Source: Cloacibacillus sp.
GTDB lineage: Bacteria; Synergistota; Synergistia; Synergistales; Synergistaceae
Length of the DNA stretch: 41,003 nucleotides
Reading direction: 5' to 3'
Assembly (NCBI RefSeq): GCF_020860125.1
Contig: NZ_JAJBUX010000035.1
Span: forward strand, 1-41,003
The stretch's first letter is position 1; each line of letters begins with the position of its first letter. The notes under the pieces are model-generated. The model searched no databases. It saw nothing but the letters and a program-made list of their open reading frames with translations, and had not been told where the DNA came from. Below, piece after piece: positions 17,605-25,818 of the stretch. Position numbers and translations under genes: made by a program.

Positions 17605-18501
17605 TCAAAACAACAGCGGCAAAGCCGCCAGCGCTATCGACAGCACCGCGAATCCCGCGGTCGTCGTAAAGTTCCAGAATAAAAGCTGCTTGGCCATTTC
17701 CCTGCTGAAGAGGCCGAAATAATAACCGGCGTTCGCGCGGAAGAGCCGTGTGACGATGCCGAAGCTGTTGCCGAGCAGCAGCGCGAAGACCGCCTGCGCT
17801 ATCGTCAGCTCGCCCGCCGCGAGACTGCCGCCCGCGAGCGCGAGCGCCGCCGAGACGTGCGCGATGGAGGCGGCGGCCACCGTGAGCGCCGCGAGCGGCA
17901 GTATCGTCCCCGCCAGCAGCCACTCCTTTATCGTGCTCTCGGCCCACGGCACTAGCATATAGGCGACCGCGAAGAAGAACCAGGCGATAGGCAGAGTCTT
18001 GAGCAGCCGCTTGTTGAAGCGGATATCTTTTGCCGAGCCGCCGGAGGCCGTATCCGCCGTCGCCTCTTCCGCCGCGCCGCCGCGCTTGAGGATGAAGAGT
18101 ATCAGCACGAAGCGCGCCGCGCTGCGCAGCAGCAGGATCGAGCCGAAGATCGCTCCCGATACCCCCGCCATCGAAGTGGCCATCACCATCGTCGAGGGCC
18201 AGCGGTGCAGATAGGCGGGGAAGGAGAGCAGCAGCGTCCCCCATTTTGCCGAGCGTTCCGACAGCTTGCCGCTGTCGAGCGCCGAGGCGACGAAGGCCGC
18301 CCCCGCCTTCGCGGAGCCGAGGCTCAGCGTCAGCGCCATGCCGAGCTCGGAGCCGATTCCCGCCTTTCGCAGATGCGGCACGAGCCGCCGCATAAGCCTG
18401 TCGGCGAGGCCGCTTCTCAGGACCGCGAAGCCGATAAGAAGTCCGAAGAGGATGTCGAAGGTGAGCCGCAGCTCGCCCGCGACCAGGCCGCGCCAGTCCA
18501 T
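17605..18501 (-). CDS. Polytopic membrane protein, nucleoside-recognition (Gate)-like, in the corrinoid operon
   Basis: A 298-residue integral membrane protein with about eight hydrophobic segments arranged as two similar halves. Each half carries a small-residue-rich stretch: SLGSAKAGAAFVASALDSG with a LLLSFPAYLHRWP segment in the first half, and AALALAGGSLAAGELT with GNSFGIVTRLFR in the second. This resembles membrane proteins annotated as nucleoside-recognition or Gate-domain proteins. A charged loop near residues 140-165 joins the halves. It starts on the base directly next to the cbiL stop, so it is co-transcribed with corrinoid genes. Cobalt, precursor or corrinoid transport is possible, but the substrate is unknown. 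No CbiM/N/Q/O cobalt importer is in the window. Confidence 0.7.
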   Translation of the reverse strand: MDWRGLVAGELRLTFDILFGLLIGFAVLRSGLADRLMRRLVPHLRKAGIGSELGMALTLSLGSAKAGAAFVASALDSGKLSERSAKWGTLLLSFPAYLHRWPSTMVMATSMAGVSGAIFGSILLLRSAARFVLILFILKRGGAAEEATADTASGGSAKDIRFNKRLLKTLPIAWFFFAVAYMLVPWAESTIKEWLLAGTILPLAALTVAAASIAHVSAALALAGGSLAAGELTIAQAVFALLLGNSFGIVTRLFRANAGYYFGLFSREMAKQLLFWNFTTTAGFAVLSIALAALPLLF

Positions 18502-19203
18502 TTAGCTCCGCCAGAGCAGGAGTATTGAGAGGTATTCCTCGGCGGGCTCCAGCGCCGCCGCGCCCTCGTAAATCTTTTCGTCGGCGAGTCCCGCGCGGTC
18601 GATGCGCGCCATACGCCGCCAGGGTCCCGTCTCCGCGACGACCTCCGCGAGTCTCTCCTTTAGTATGCAGGGCTTATAGAGCGCCGCGGAATCGGCGCGG
18701 CGCAGCGCCGCCACGATTCCCTCCCGGTCGTCGATACAGGGAATAACGGAGAAAACGTCTTCTCCCATTGCGAGAAATGAGCCGATGCGCGAGGCCGCGA
18801 GCTGATGCGCGGAGATGCCGGGCACCAGCGAGAGCTCAAGCTCCGGTACGAGATTCTTCCAGGCGTCGAAGAGATAGGAGCCCGTCGCGTAGAGCGCCGA
18901 GTCGCCGATCACCGGCAGCACCACGCTCTTTGCACCGCGCCATGAGCCGCCGATTCGTTCCAGTTCGCCAAGGAGGAACTTCTCGCGCTCCTCCGCGTCG
19001 GTGAGCATCGGGAAGGTGACGGGGGTTGTCTCGACCTCCGGAAGGTTCGCGCGCACTATCTGCTCGGCGACGGAGAACTTTCCGCGCGGCGAATAAGGCG
19101 TCAGCACCACATCCGCCTCTTTTATGATTCTTAGCGCTTTGAGCGTAACCAGCTCGGGATCTCCGGGCCCTACGCCGACAACTGTAAATTTCAAAATCTT
19201 CAC
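18502..19203 (-). CDS. cbiL: Cobalt-precorrin-2 / precorrin-2 C20-methyltransferase
   Basis: The first SAM-dependent methyltransferase after cobalt insertion. Its 233 residues fit the family. The start FTVVGVGPGDPELVTLKA and the PVIGDSALYATGSYLFD loop near residue 100 distinguish CbiL/CobI from CbiH and CbiF. The LVPGISAHQLAASRIG motif is intact. It overlaps the btuF stop by 4 nt and runs directly into the membrane protein gene. Confidence 0.95.
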   Translation of the reverse strand: MKILKFTVVGVGPGDPELVTLKALRIIKEADVVLTPYSPRGKFSVAEQIVRANLPEVETTPVTFPMLTDAEEREKFLLGELERIGGSWRGAKSVVLPVIGDSALYATGSYLFDAWKNLVPELELSLVPGISAHQLAASRIGSFLAMGEDVFSVIPCIDDREGIVAALRRADSAALYKPCILKERLAEVVAETGPWRRMARIDRAGLADEKIYEGAAALEPAEEYLSILLLWRS

Positions 19204-20051
19204 TCTCCGTAGAATATTTTTATCAGCCTTCGCCCTCCGGCCTCAAGTCCAAGCAGCGACGGGCGGCTCAGCTCTCCCTCCGGGACGACGGCTGTCTTTA
19301 TCTTTTTTATCGCCGGATACCAGGGGCGCGATGCGAGCGACTTCATGTCGGTAGCGTTCATCGTGCCTCGCTGTATAAGATAAACATCTATATCGCCCGC
19401 GGCGGCGGCCTTGAGTATCCGTTCAAGGCCGTAGGGCGCTATCGCGCTGCCTTTACGGATCGCCTGCGCGTCGGGGGCGGCGTTTCTGCCTCCCGCGAGC
19501 TCGACGAGCTTTGCAGCCCACGAATCGGGCGAGCAGGTGTGCAGCTCCTTCGCCGTCGCCTCCACGAAGACGGCGGGGCCTTTGCCGCCTGATTTCTTTG
19601 CCGCACCGGCGGCGATCACGCCGCGGATATTTTTCAGCTTCGCCTCGGCGGCTGCCGGATCGCTTCCGATGAGCGCGGCTAGCCCGCGCAGATAAGAGGC
19701 GAATTTATCCCATCTTGGCGGCTCTATCGAAACTACCCGCACGCCGGCGCGCTCCAGCACGCTGCGAAGCTGCGGGTTCTGCCGTTCCGCGAGGCCGCGC
19801 GTCAGGACGAGGTTGGGCTTCAGCGCCAATATCTCCTCCGCGCCGCTTTTCGCCGAAAAACGCGGCAATTGCGGCAGCATGTCGTCATCGTCGTTTTTGG
19901 AGACGGCGACGAGCTGTCTTTCGCCGCCAAGCGCGACGATGTTGTCGGTGTGCCCCGGATAAAGGGAGACGATGCGTTTTGCCGCCGCCTCCGCGCGGAG
20001 CGGTGAGAGTAAAAATATGATAAGGACATATATAACTATTCTGGGTGCCAT
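19200..20051 (-). CDS. btuF: ABC transporter substrate-binding protein, BtuF-like (corrinoid or metal-chelate)
   Basis: A periplasmic binding protein of 283 residues with an N-terminal signal peptide (residues 1 to ~23, hydrophobic core then AEAAA). It starts the mature chain with RIVSLYPGHTDNIVALGG, the pattern of BtuF/FepB class III binding proteins. The EEILALKPNLVLT segment is typical. No lipobox Cys is seen, so it is likely soluble in the periplasm. It is encoded with BtuD and BtuC just behind a cobalamin riboswitch, which argues for cobalamin, cobinamide or cobalt-chelate uptake. A role in iron-siderophore or heme uptake cannot be excluded from sequence alone. Confidence 0.85.
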   Translation of the reverse strand: MAPRIVIYVLIIFLLSPLRAEAAAKRIVSLYPGHTDNIVALGGERQLVAVSKNDDDDMLPQLPRFSAKSGAEEILALKPNLVLTRGLAERQNPQLRSVLERAGVRVVSIEPPRWDKFASYLRGLAALIGSDPAAAEAKLKNIRGVIAAGAAKKSGGKGPAVFVEATAKELHTCSPDSWAAKLVELAGGRNAAPDAQAIRKGSAIAPYGLERILKAAAAGDIDVYLIQRGTMNATDMKSLASRPWYPAIKKIKTAVVPEGELSRPSLLGLEAGGRRLIKIFYGE

Positions 20052-20797
20052 GCCGTATCGCCCTCCTCCGATCTGTAACGGCGGAACCTTATGCCGTACA
20101 GTTCATGTAATATTTTTTCGTCCAGCAGCCCGACCGGGCCGCGGGCGATGATCTTTCCCTCTTTGAGCGCGATAAAGTCGTCGCAGCAGGAGATCGCGCT
20201 GTTCAGGTCGTGCGCCGCCGCGACGACGCTCCTGCCCTCCGAGGCGAGCCGCCGCAGCAGCGAGAATATACGCCGCGAATGGCTCGGGTCGAGCGCTGAG
20301 GTCGGTTCGTCAAGCAAAAAGAGCTCCGGCTGCTGGGCGAGGATCATCGCGAGCAGCACGCGCTGCCGTTCTCCCCCGGAGAGCTCCGTTGCGGTGCGAA
20401 AGAGCAGATGGTCCACCTCCGCGAGCTTCGCGCTCTCAAGGATTATCCTGTCATCCTCAGGCTTCATCGGTTCAAGCGCCCCATGAAAGGGCAGACGTCC
20501 GAGCGAGATTATCTCGTAGACGGAGAAGGCGGCCTTCACGCCGATGCTCTGCGGCAGAAAGCCCACCAATCGCCCGAAGTCGCGGCGCGGGATATTTCTC
20601 ACCTCGCGTTCGCCGAGCGCGAGCTTGCCACTGTAGCTTCCGAGGCCGCCGAGCGTACGCAGCAACATACTCTTGCCGCCGCCGTTCGGGCCGATGAGCG
20701 CCGTTATCCTGCCGTTTTCTATCTCGCCGCTGATGCCGTCGATTATCTTTTTCGCGCCGTAACCGGCGCAGAGTCCGCTGAAGGTATAGACGCTCAT
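20036..20797 (-). CDS. btuD: ABC transporter ATP-binding protein, BtuD/FecE-like
   Basis: A cytoplasmic ATPase of 253 residues. Walker A GPNGGGKS is at residues 36-43, the signature ELSGGERQR near 138, and Walker B LFLLDEPTSALD near 160, followed by the AAHDLN H-loop. All catalytic motifs are intact. Its ATG overlaps the btuC stop by 4 nt and its end overlaps btuF by 16 nt. It should energise the BtuC-BtuF importer; that depends on whether btuC, which carries an in-frame TAG, yields a working permease. Confidence 0.93.
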   Translation of the reverse strand: MSVYTFSGLCAGYGAKKIIDGISGEIENGRITALIGPNGGGKSMLLRTLGGLGSYSGKLALGEREVRNIPRRDFGRLVGFLPQSIGVKAAFSVYEIISLGRLPFHGALEPMKPEDDRIILESAKLAEVDHLLFRTATELSGGERQRVLLAMILAQQPELFLLDEPTSALDPSHSRRIFSLLRRLASEGRSVVAAAHDLNSAISCCDDFIALKEGKIIARGPVGLLDEKILHELYGIRFRRYRSEEGDTAWHPE

Positions 20798-21813
20798 GTG
20801 CCGCGCCTCCTGCCCATCAATATCCAGCAGAAGAAGGGGCCGCCGATGAGCGCCGTAATGACGCCCACGGGGAGTTCGCCGAGGTTCTGCGCCGCTCCGT
20901 CCGCGAGCGCGAGCAGCAGCCCGCCGCCGAGGAAGCTGAATATGAGCAGCGGCCTTGTCGCGGGCCCCGTAAAGGTGCGCATGAGGTGCGGGACCACGAG
21001 GCCGACGAAGCCGATGATCCCGAAGAAGCTGACCGCGGCGGCGGTGGCGAGCGACGAAAGCGCGAGCAGCAGTCCGCGCAGCTTTTTCTCGTCAATGCCG
21101 AGCATCGCTCCCTGTCCCTCTGAGAGGGAGACGGCGTCTATCTGGCACGCATAGATAAAGGCAGGGATGAATAATATGAGGGCCGCGCCCTAGACCGAGA
21201 GGGCGGAAAGCGGCGAGGCTCCCGAAAGGCTGCCCATGAGCCAGAGGACGATGGCGCTGAGGCGGTCGTCCGCGATCGCCTTAAGAAAAGTAACGCCCGC
21301 GGAGAGTATCGCGTTGGTTATGATGCCTGCGAGGACTATATAGGCCGCGCCGCCGCCGCTGCGCGCGGCGATGAGGCTGACGAGCCAGAGAGCGGCCATC
21401 GCGCCGGCAAAGGCCATCGGGGTCACTGCGAACGAGCCGAAGAAAAAGCCGAGAGCGCCGCCAAAGGCCGCGCCAGCCGCTATCCCCAGCGTATAAGGCT
21501 CGGCGAGCGGGTTTGTGAGCAGTCCCTGCAGCACCGCGCCTGCGACGGCGAGCAGCCCTCCCGTTCCTACGGCGGCGAGAAAGCGCGGCAGCCTGACGCT
21601 GCGGATAACGAGAGCCTCGGGAGTGGCGCGCGAGGCTTCGTCTAAAAACGGATTCAAAAGCGCCGCGACGCGGGCGGCGGGAATATCCCACTCGCCAGCG
21701 CCGAGCCGCCAGAGCGCGGCGATGAGCAAAAGCAGACAGAGCAGCGCCGCGAGACGCAGACGCTTTATGTACAGCCGCCGTCTATGCTCAGAGAGCTCCG
21801 CCACGCCGGTCAT
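20794..21813 (-). pseudogene. btuC: BtuC/FecCD-family permease interrupted by one in-frame TAG
   Basis: The frame from 21813 to 20794 encodes 339 codons, the normal length for a BtuC/FecCD permease, but codon 208 (21190-21192) is TAG. Upstream are residues 1-207 with an RRLYIKRLRLAALLCLLLL membrane start, the WDIPAARVAALLNPF motif, GGLLAVAGAVLQGLLTNPLAEP, and WLMGSLSGAS. Downstream the same frame continues at once as GAALILFIPAFIY and goes on through LGIDEKKLRGLLLAL and FFGIIGFVGLVVPHLMR to the end. No base is lost or gained; only one codon is changed. The halves are therefore one gene. It may be a recent nonsense mutation, a sequencing error or a readthrough case. A second start at 21105 could make only the last 103 residues. 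Confidence 0.88.
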
Positions 21814-21816
21814 CGT

Positions 21817-22707
21817 TTATTTCATCATATCCTTGATCTTGGAGACGTAGACGCGGGCCATGTCCGCATCTTCGCCAAGGCCGACGAGGAAGGTCTTAAT
21901 ATCCTTGTAGCCTGCCACTTTCAGCTGGCTGTACCATGATTCGGGATCGTCCTTATCGGCGAGGTCGTTGTTCGCGTGGTCGCCCGCGACGATCATCAGC
22001 GGGGAGATGACGAGCGTCTTCACGCCCTTGTCACGCTTGAGGCGCGCGATCACATCTTCGATCATCGGCGCCGCTTCGACAGTGCCAAGGGCAAAGCGGC
22101 CGGGGGCCTTCTTGTCGAGCGAAAGCTGGAGCTGGCTGTACATCGCGTTCGCGGCGTGGTGCGGCGTGCCGTGTCCCATGAGGACGATCACGGTGCCCTT
22201 CTTCGCGAGATCCTTCGCGAAGCGCTTCATGAGAATGTCGGCCATCAGATCGCAGTCGGCGGCCGATGAAAGATAGGGGCGGCCGAGTTTCAGTTCTTTG
22301 AATTCATACTTCCCCTTCACCGCGGCGACGCCGTTCACGAGTCCCGCGATGTCGTCATACTCTTCTCCGGGGATGATGTGCATCGGCATCACATAGACGT
22401 GGGTGAAGCCTTCGTCGTTCATCTGCGCGAGCGCCGATGTCGGCGTGGGAATATTGACGTTCTGCTCCTTCGCTATCTTCCTGCGGATGATGTTTGACGT
22501 GTAGGCGAGTCGGACTTCGGTGTCGGGGAAGGCCTTCTTTGCCGAGTCGACGAGATTGTCGATCGCCTTTTTCGCGTCCGGCATCGAGGTGCCGAAGGCG
22601 ACTACGAGGATACCCTTCTTGTCGGGTTTATCCTTGGGAGCGGCGGCGAAGGCCGTGCCTGACATCACCAGTGTGAGCATTACGAGAGCTATTACAAACG
22701 ATTTCAT
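21817..22707 (-). CDS. cbiK: Sirohydrochlorin cobaltochelatase with signal peptide (CbiK type)
   Basis: An ATP-independent class II chelatase inserting Co2+ into sirohydrochlorin. From the ATG at 22707 it has 296 residues. Residues 1-~22 form a signal peptide (KSFVIALVMLTLVMSG core, TAFAAA cleavage region), so the enzyme is probably exported like the periplasmic CbiK of Desulfovibrio vulgaris. The catalytic histidines are seen at about residue 179 (MGHGTPHH) and 244 (AGDHANND), with an acid near 211 (TVEAAPM). The frame stays open to 22818, but that stretch overlaps the terminator hairpin, so 22707 is preferred. It is the first gene of the operon, 3 nt before btuC. No second, cytoplasmic chelatase is in this window. 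Confidence 0.92.
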   Translation of the reverse strand: MKSFVIALVMLTLVMSGTAFAAAPKDKPDKKGILVVAFGTSMPDAKKAIDNLVDSAKKAFPDTEVRLAYTSNIIRRKIAKEQNVNIPTPTSALAQMNDEGFTHVYVMPMHIIPGEEYDDIAGLVNGVAAVKGKYEFKELKLGRPYLSSAADCDLMADILMKRFAKDLAKKGTVIVLMGHGTPHHAANAMYSQLQLSLDKKAPGRFALGTVEAAPMIEDVIARLKRDKGVKTLVISPLMIVAGDHANNDLADKDDPESWYSQLKVAGYKDIKTFLVGLGEDADMARVYVSKIKDMMK

Positions 22708-22762
22708 GAGAAATATTTCCATCCTTTCGATCATCGCCAATCCAGAATAAAATCTGGGTCCA

Positions 22763-22798
22763 ATAAAAAAAGACCCGAAAGTGATTCTCCGAGTCTTT
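22763..22798 (-). terminator. Intrinsic terminator of the cobalamin riboswitch expression platform
   Basis: Read on the - strand, AAAGACTCG and CGGGTCTTT form a 9 bp stem with one G-U pair, directly followed by a run of T (TTTTTTTATT). It lies between the aptamer and the cbiK start, where a riboswitch terminator is expected. High cobalamin would favour this hairpin and stop transcription of the 21-gene operon; that direction follows from the known class behaviour. Confidence 0.85.
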
Positions 22799-22875
22799 GT
22801 CCTGTCAGCCGATAACAAGCTGCAACAAACTATCGCGAAGATGTTTGCCCGCGCAAACAGATCCCTCCCTTTACC

Positions 22876-23030
22876 TTTCTCCAGCAGGTTTCCTGACTTA
22901 TCTTCATCCTAACAGCGCGCCTTCCCGGAATAAATTCCAGTGACATCCTTGCGCTTTCGTCTGAACCACAGTGGCGGGGCCGCACCGGCATAGGAAAAAA
23001 TCCGCACCGGTTTCCCTTACTGAGAAAGAC
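22876..23030 (-). promoter_or_regulatory. Cobalamin riboswitch (B12 aptamer)
   Basis: The - strand carries the B12 box AAGTCAGGAAACCTGCTGG (22881-22899, core CAGGAAACCTGC). Further 5' are the GCCGGTGCGG and CCCCGCCACTG segments of the conserved core (about 22970-22993), and the GGGAAACCGGTGCGGA element (about 23000-23016) that pairs with them. These in this order are the signature of the cobalamin riboswitch. It is followed by an intrinsic terminator at 22763-22798 and preceded by a promoter at 23050-23077. It controls cbiK and all co-transcribed genes down to cbiA. Confidence 0.95.
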
Positions 23031-23049
23031 AATATTCAATTTTGTGGTA

Positions 23050-23077
23050 ATTATAACAGATGGCGCCCGGGTGTACA
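23050..23077 (-). promoter_or_regulatory. Sigma70-like promoter of the corrinoid operon
   Basis: On the - strand a TGTACA -35 (23072-23077) and a perfect TATAAT -10 (23050-23055) are separated by 16 bp. Transcription would start near 23043, just 5' of the riboswitch aptamer. It sits in the gap between cobC and the riboswitch, so the corrinoid operon is transcribed separately from cbiB-cobD-cobC. Confidence 0.75.
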
Positions 23078-23114
23078 GGTGATTTTTAGCGGCGCTCCGG
23101 ATAATTTTGTCACA

Positions 23115-23711
23115 TCAGACAAAGAGAAAGCCGGGCGCGGCACTCCATGATACCAGTTCGCCATCCGCGTCAAATTCGAGAATATACATGCCTCCGTTCG
23201 GTATCCGCCACTCTCCGTGGGGAATATCTTTATCGGCGAAGCGGTGCAACACCGCGCGCATCACATTGCCGTGCATCGTGCCGGCGGCCGTTGATACTCC
23301 CGCCGCGCGGCATCGCGAAAGCAGCGCCGCAAAACCGGCGCAGACGCGCTCCGTAAAACCGTTGAAACTCTCGCCCCGCTCTATCGGACGGTCGGGGGCC
23401 GCGAGCCAGGCGGTATAGTTGGGGTCATCGTCAAGATTTGTATAGGGACGCCCCTCAAGGATGCCCAGCGAGCATTCGGATAACGCCGCGGAAAGATAAT
23501 CGGCGGCGCGCCCGTATATCAGCTCGAGCGACTGCGTGCAGCGTTTCAGCGGCGATGAAAAATAGAACTCGGCGCGCGGATAGGAAAAACGCGCGCATAT
23601 CTCCCGCTGTTCCGCCGCGCCCTGCGGCGAAAGCGGGATGTCGCGCTGGCCGGTCCAGACATTCTCCGCGTTCGCGAGCGACTGCGCGTGGCGGATGAGA
23701 TAAATCCTCAA
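23115..23711 (-). CDS. cobC: Histidine phosphatase family protein, probable alpha-ribazole phosphatase
   Basis: A phosphoglycerate-mutase-like phosphatase of 198 residues. The phospho-accepting His8 lies in LIRHAQS (the usual RHG glycine is Ala). Arg57 (SPLKRCTQS), Glu79 and His147 (TMHGN) complete the active site. Because it overlaps cobD by 4 nt, removal of the 5' phosphate from alpha-ribazole phosphate (or adenosylcobalamin phosphate) is the likely role. The family is broad, so the exact substrate is inferred from context. Confidence 0.82.
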   Translation of the reverse strand: MRIYLIRHAQSLANAENVWTGQRDIPLSPQGAAEQREICARFSYPRAEFYFSSPLKRCTQSLELIYGRAADYLSAALSECSLGILEGRPYTNLDDDPNYTAWLAAPDRPIERGESFNGFTERVCAGFAALLSRCRAAGVSTAAGTMHGNVMRAVLHRFADKDIPHGEWRIPNGGMYILEFDADGELVSWSAAPGFLFV

Positions 23712-24718
23712 CGGTAATCCTCCATCGCGGCGAGCAGGATGTCGTTCTCCGGTCTCGTCCGCGCCGCGATGCGCACATATCTTCCGTCGAGCCCGGGAAA
23801 ATTTCTCGTGTGGCGCACGACGATGCCCCGTTCCAGCATAAAACGGATGAACCTTTCGTCGTCGTCGACCGCGGCCAGGAAATAGTTCACACAGCTGGGC
23901 AGCGTCGGAAAACCCGCCCTGTTCACCGCGGAGATGAGCCGCGGCATCTCCGCGGCGTAATAATCTTTCGTGCGGCGCAGCAGCGTGGCGTCCGCGAGGA
24001 AGAAGAGCGCCGCCTGCTGCGCGAGGCCGCTGACGCTCCAGCTCGGTTGCCGTCTCTTCAGCCTCTCCGTCATCTCGGCGCCGGCGAGGATATAACCGAT
24101 ACGCGCCCCGCAGAGGTTGTACGTTTTTGTCAGCGAACGCAGCCTGACGACGTTAGGCCGCGGCCGGTATGGGGCCAGTGCCTCGTCGGTCCAGATAAAA
24201 TCACGATAGGCCTCGTCGACGATAAAAAGCGTCCGTGGGTGCCGCTCCGCGATCTCGTCGAGCTCTCCATCGGGGATGAAGCCCCCCGTCGGGTTGCAGG
24301 GATTACAGAGCCAGACGGCTCCCTCTGCGGGAAGCTTCGCCGCGCGAAGGTCGAAGATGTTGAGCGGAGCCGCGCCGAAATTCTTCAGCGCGCGCAGATA
24401 CTCGCCGTAGACCGGCTGAAGTATGCGGTTTTCCCGCGCCGCCTCATAGGAGGCGATGAGATATATCGACTCGTTGGAGCCGCTGGTCACCAGGATATTT
24501 TCCGGCGCGGCTCCCGTCGCCTCCGCGAGAAGCGCGCGCAGCGCAAGACATTCGTCGTCGGGGTAATCCTCCAGCGCCGCGCGCAGGTCAGGGACGAAGC
24601 CCCCGCGCTGCGCCACGGCGTTGGTATTGGTGCTGAAATCGTAGACGCGCTCCGGCATCGGGAGGCCGAAAAGTTCATATAACTTTTCGGGGTTTGCGCC
24701 GTGAAGCTGAAATTCCAT
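23708..24718 (-). CDS. cobD: L-threonine-O-3-phosphate decarboxylase
   Basis: A PLP-dependent fold-type I enzyme of 336 residues that makes (R)-1-amino-2-propanol phosphate, the linker between the corrin ring and the nucleotide loop. The PLP lysine is Lys198 in SLTKTYNLCGARIGY, and Asp168 (IVDEAY) contacts the pyridine nitrogen. The N-terminal HGANPEKL and the YDFSTNTN segment are typical of CobD. Histidinol-phosphate aminotransferases are close relatives, but the neighbours settle the call. It overlaps cbiB by one base and cobC by 4. Confidence 0.92.
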   Translation of the reverse strand: MEFQLHGANPEKLYELFGLPMPERVYDFSTNTNAVAQRGGFVPDLRAALEDYPDDECLALRALLAEATGAAPENILVTSGSNESIYLIASYEAARENRILQPVYGEYLRALKNFGAAPLNIFDLRAAKLPAEGAVWLCNPCNPTGGFIPDGELDEIAERHPRTLFIVDEAYRDFIWTDEALAPYRPRPNVVRLRSLTKTYNLCGARIGYILAGAEMTERLKRRQPSWSVSGLAQQAALFFLADATLLRRTKDYYAAEMPRLISAVNRAGFPTLPSCVNYFLAAVDDDERFIRFMLERGIVVRHTRNFPGLDGRYVRIAARTRPENDILLAAMEDYR

Positions 24719-25668
24719 CAGTAAAGCCGCCTCTCGACCGCAAATATCAGCACCGCGCAGAGCGCTACGGAAATGTTCATTATATAGTGGGCGTGCAGGA
24801 TGTCGTTGGGCTCCGGTTCACGCAGATCGTCGCCGAGCGTCGGACGGGCCTCCCACTCGCCGCCGTAAAAGGCGCCGCCGCCCAGGCGGATGCCGAGCAG
24901 CCCCGCGAAGACGCTCTCGCCGTGGGCGCTGTTCGGACTCTTGTGATTCAGACGGTCACGCCGGAATATTCTCCACGCGCGGCGGTAATCCATGTTGGCG
25001 AGCGCGCCCGCGCCGATGGCGATGACTGCGCCGAGGCGCGCGGGGATAAAATTCAGAATATCGTCGAGCTTTGCCGCCGCCCAGCCAAAATCGCGGTAAC
25101 GCTCGTCGTCATAGCCGACCATAGAATCCATCGTGCTCGCCGCCTTGAAGAGCCAGGCGAATACCGCGGCAAGCCCAAACAGCGAGCCGGCCGTCATCCA
25201 GAAGAGCACGGAGACTACGCCGTCGATATAACTCTCCGCGATGGTCTCGACCGCCGCGCGAGTAACGCCGCCAGCGTCAAGCCGGTCGGTGTCGCGGCCT
25301 ACTATGCGCCCCACCTGTTTGCGCGCGCGCTCCAGATCCCCGCTTGCGAGGGCGCGGGCCACGGGCAGCGATTCATCTTTGAGGGACTTGAAGGCGATCG
25401 CCGCATAGAGCAGATATATATTGAGGGCCGTCTGCGCCCATCTGCCGATGAATCCGGCGGCGGTCATGGCCACGGCAACGACCGCCGCGACGGTGGCGAG
25501 CACCGCGGCGCAGAACAGCAGGCCGCGCCTTCTGCCATCCTCGCGGGCGTAAAAGATTTTCTCATAAAAGGTAACCAGCCGTCCCACCAGTACCACGGGG
25601 TGCGTCGGCCATTTAGGATCTCCAAAAAGGGCGTCAAGCAAAAGCGCCGCTAAAATCTGCAAAACCAT
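24718..25668 (-). CDS. cbiB: Adenosylcobinamide-phosphate synthase (CbiB/CobD family)
   Basis: An integral membrane protein of 316 residues that attaches aminopropanol (phosphate) to adenosylcobyric acid. The N-terminal LLLDALFGDPKWPTHPVVLVGRL is the family signature, with several hydrophobic segments, SYIDGVVSVLFW near residue 145 and the STMDSMVGYDDERY motif near residue 175. The ATG at 25668 lies directly against a GGGGGA ribosome site. A TTG two codons later (25662) has better spacing and may be the real start. There is only about 110 nt upstream and no B12 box, so it is not under its own visible riboswitch. Confidence 0.93.
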   Translation of the reverse strand: MVLQILAALLLDALFGDPKWPTHPVVLVGRLVTFYEKIFYAREDGRRRGLLFCAAVLATVAAVVAVAMTAAGFIGRWAQTALNIYLLYAAIAFKSLKDESLPVARALASGDLERARKQVGRIVGRDTDRLDAGGVTRAAVETIAESYIDGVVSVLFWMTAGSLFGLAAVFAWLFKAASTMDSMVGYDDERYRDFGWAAAKLDDILNFIPARLGAVIAIGAGALANMDYRRAWRIFRRDRLNHKSPNSAHGESVFAGLLGIRLGGGAFYGGEWEARPTLGDDLREPEPNDILHAHYIMNISVALCAVLIFAVERRLY

Positions 25669-25818
25669 TCCCCCTTGCTTATTTTGCCTTAAGCAAGATA
25701 CATTCTACCCTCAATATTACAACCACGCGATAAAATTTTTGCAAAAAAACTTTGGCAGAAAACCGCCAAGCCGATTTTACCTATGCCGAAAGTAAAAAAT
25801 AGTGATATAGTTTCCATC

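Noticed and set aside
21190..21192. Pyrrolysine-type readthrough of the btuC TAG
   Set aside because: BtuC has no known pyrrolysine, TAG is used as a normal stop by cbiC, and no pyl gene is visible here. A nonsense mutation or error is simpler.
22830..23039. 69-codon open frame on the - strand over the riboswitch
   Set aside because: It coincides with conserved riboswitch RNA elements, so the conservation is structural and not coding.
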